DNA from: Stratiolaelaps scimitus | Taxonomy: Eukaryota; Arthropoda; Arachnida; Mesostigmata; Laelapidae | Assembly: GCA_019614645.1 (NCBI GenBank) | Contig: JABWDB010000007.1 | Location: 11,297,501-11,361,500 of the forward strand | Length of the DNA: 64,000 bases | Reading direction: 5' to 3' | Shown: piece by piece, positions 61,973 through 64,000 of the stretch | Layout of the letters: each line of letters opens with the position of its first letter | How positions within the stretch are numbered: position 1 is the first letter of the stretch | Translations under genes and position numbers: made by a program | The notes under the pieces: generated by a model | Databases searched by the model: none | What the model saw: only the letters and a program-made list of their open reading frames with translations | Told to the model about the DNA's origin: nothing

Positions 61973-62410
61973 GTAAGTATGTATACTGTTTGCAATCCGT
62001 ACATCCCTTTCCCTCGGTGTTGCTGCACAAGGGCAGAGCAGACACAAGCCTCTTCTCCTACGATACAACAGCAGTGGGAGTTTACCCTAGGAAGTCGTAT
62101 GGAAAGACGGGTACCCCGCAGTATTAGTAAGTACCTCGATCCAGCCAGGTGATCGGGCCTAACTGCTGGCGCCGGATAAAAACAAGCTGTGGCAAGCAAG
62201 GCTCTCGGATATCTGGGAGGGAAAAGGGAAGACATCCAATAGAGAACCGGGAGCCAGTAGCGGCGTTAGCAGCAATGGCGGTAGCACCGTCGTGTCAGCC
62301 GGCGTCGGGCAAGGAACAGGTGAATGGATAGTGAAAGTGTCTGTGAGCCGGGCTGGAGGAATCAAGAAGAGTATCACGTAGATAGAGTTCGAGAGACTGA
62401 CTGACTGAGA

Positions 62411-62458
62411 GAGCGAGCGAGCGAGCGAACACGAGAGACCAGTCGGTCGGTCGGTCGG
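62411..62458. repeat. (GAGC)n and (GTCG)n tetranucleotide runs
   Basis: (GAGC)4-5 at 62411-62428 and (GTCG)4 at 62442-62458. A similar GTCG run occurs inside the navigator intron at 15030-15050. Confidence 0.9.
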
Positions 62459-62459
62459 C

Positions 62460-64000
62460 CGGGCCTTGGGTCTTGTAGTCTAGGTAGATACAGCCACGGT
62501 ATGTTGTGGAACCGTAAGGAGTGTGGAGCCTGCGAGTTGAGGGCAGAGACGATGATCGGAGAGGACAGACACAGCGAAGATCGCGAAGAATTGGGGGTGT
62601 TATTATGCCGTAGGGAGAAATCGCTCCGTCCCTACGGCTGCTCAGCTCGGCTTGGCTACACGCCAACCCAAATCCTCCATCTCATTGCCAGAGACGGACC
62701 CCGTGGTTCATTCCTCTGAGGAGAAGAAACTGGATGAAGCCCAAGACATGTGAAGGAACAAGCTCAGAAATGCTTATCCACTACGAGAGACTGGTTCACT
62801 GCATAGTATGAACATAGGATGTGCACGACAACCACGACCAACCCCTGTGAAAGTTATGGGCTCTTTTCTGATACCTACATAGGTGATTTTGATGCAGAAC
62901 TCACTAAAGACTGAAGTCACTAAAGGGTAGTCGAAAGGTTGACATCCCTAAATTGAGCTCATCACGTCTGCAGGACAATGTGCTTTCGAATATCCTTGCC
63001 CTTCGTGGCGGTGAATGAAATTCACCCTTGTCGCAAGAAGCGCTTTAAAAATGAATTTCTTCAACGTTCCCGCATTACTAACAAGGCATATTTGTTCAGA
63101 ACATTTGAGTTTATATTCCTGGCCAGCACGTATATAAAATATAGACGGGTTACAAATAGACGTATGTCTTTTAGATTTCAAACGAAAATGCATCATGTGC
63201 GAATTGTGGGACCCTCACCCACTAAACCTTGAACATCAAGATCTCGGCCGATGCTCTAGAACTATTTTCATATTACTTCAGACGACGCAGGGATCCCGGT
63301 CCATCCCCTATTTCGGCAATAAAACACGATTCAGCAAACTCAGGCAATGATGAATATTCTTATACAGACAACGTCATCCTTATGCAAGCAACCTGCGTGC
63401 TGTTCCGTTGACTTCCTTGTTTTGTATTTCACGTTGGGGGTTTGTCCTTCGCTACATTACTTGCGTGCTGAAGGCACAATGTGTACGTGCTAGTAAGTGA
63501 GTCGTTAGTATGTTTTGTGGCCCGCCGGTTTCCTTATCGACAGTTGTACTATGATGGCCACGCGTACATCGATGTAGTGGTGCTTGCTTATTGGATCAGT
63601 CCGACACTTCCGGCCTGATAGGCGTTAAGACGTCAGCAAACAAGCAGCCAGCGAAGGGCCGCTTTCCTCTTTCTTTTTACCACCATCAACCGCTGAGGCT
63701 AAAATCTGCACATGGGATAAAACCGAGCATCGCTCTACTTTCGGCTTTTGTGTCGATTTCTATACGAAATCGTTTGATGAAAACCCATCTGCCTGGGCAG
63801 CATGTCTGCCTTGTTCACATGGCTTGCGGGTATTTGCGGCAAATGGCGAGGCCGGCGTTACCTTACGAGGCGGGCGTCATTGAAGTGACCACTCGGTGAT
63901 CGCTTTCAGCTGCTGTTTATCTCAACGGAAGAAGACCATCCGATTCGAGTCTGATCATTGAGAAGAGTAGATGGAACACACTGTGCCGCCCGCCACGAAC
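62460..64000. other. Non-coding stretch to the window end
   Basis: No recognised exon, repeat or RNA gene. Open frames of 60-102 codons occur on both strands with no motif, including one ending at 63899. Confidence 0.45.

Noticed and set aside
1..64000. Functional tRNA or rRNA genes, CRISPR arrays, prokaryotic operons
   Set aside because: No complete tRNA cloverleaf, rRNA core or spaced direct-repeat array was seen. The tRNA-like segments lack acceptor stems. The sequence is plainly eukaryotic.

Overview
This window is animal nuclear DNA, most likely from an arthropod. It is mostly non-coding and rich in AT, CA, GA and CAG microsatellites. Coding sequence comes as short exons bounded by GT-AG splice sites, and no prokaryotic gene organisation is visible. 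A chelicerate source (parasitiform mite or tick) is a guess from overall appearance and intron sizes, not a demonstrated fact.

The only gene recognised with high confidence is a plus-strand member of the neuron navigator family (vertebrate NAV1/2/3, Drosophila sickie). Four consecutive exons (12173-12245, 12821-13052, 15510-15632, 15924-16051) join in one reading frame. They encode the C-terminal half of the calponin-homology domain and the start of the Ser/Gln-rich linker. The first half of the CH domain lies upstream and was not found. The linker, coiled-coil and AAA-type parts must lie downstream. The next constitutive exon was not identified, so everything after 16051 may be one or more very long introns of this gene.

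Layout. 1-8675: non-coding, with microsatellites and a duplicated STAT-like palindrome. 8676-9355: a 680-bp mariner-like element with 23-bp perfect terminal inverted repeats and a frameshifted transposase lacking its catalytic half. 9356-12172: a possible membrane-segment exon, a tRNA-like SINE fragment and a GC-richer stretch before the first NAV exon. 12173-16051: the NAV exons; the 2.5-kb intron holds a tight divergent pair of CTCF-type motifs and a promoter-like segment with an ATG ORF. 16052-64000: intron or intergenic DNA with a GC-rich block containing a 13-bp perfect hairpin (20540-21260), two tRNA-like SINE heads (28.1-28.6 kb), a Tudor-like decayed coding stretch (49.4-49.7 kb), several exon-like segments with good splice signals but no recognised homology, a compact promoter-ORF-hairpin unit (60.0-60.3 kb) and a possible 12-nt microexon (61961).

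Most long open frames here look like chance, especially in GC-rich parts where all frames stay open. I did not find a coherent undescribed multi-gene system. The best leads are the CTCF-like pair beside a candidate alternative promoter inside the NAV gene, the phase-compatible candidate terminal exons that would make CH-only NAV isoforms, and the small TATA-ORF-hairpin unit.
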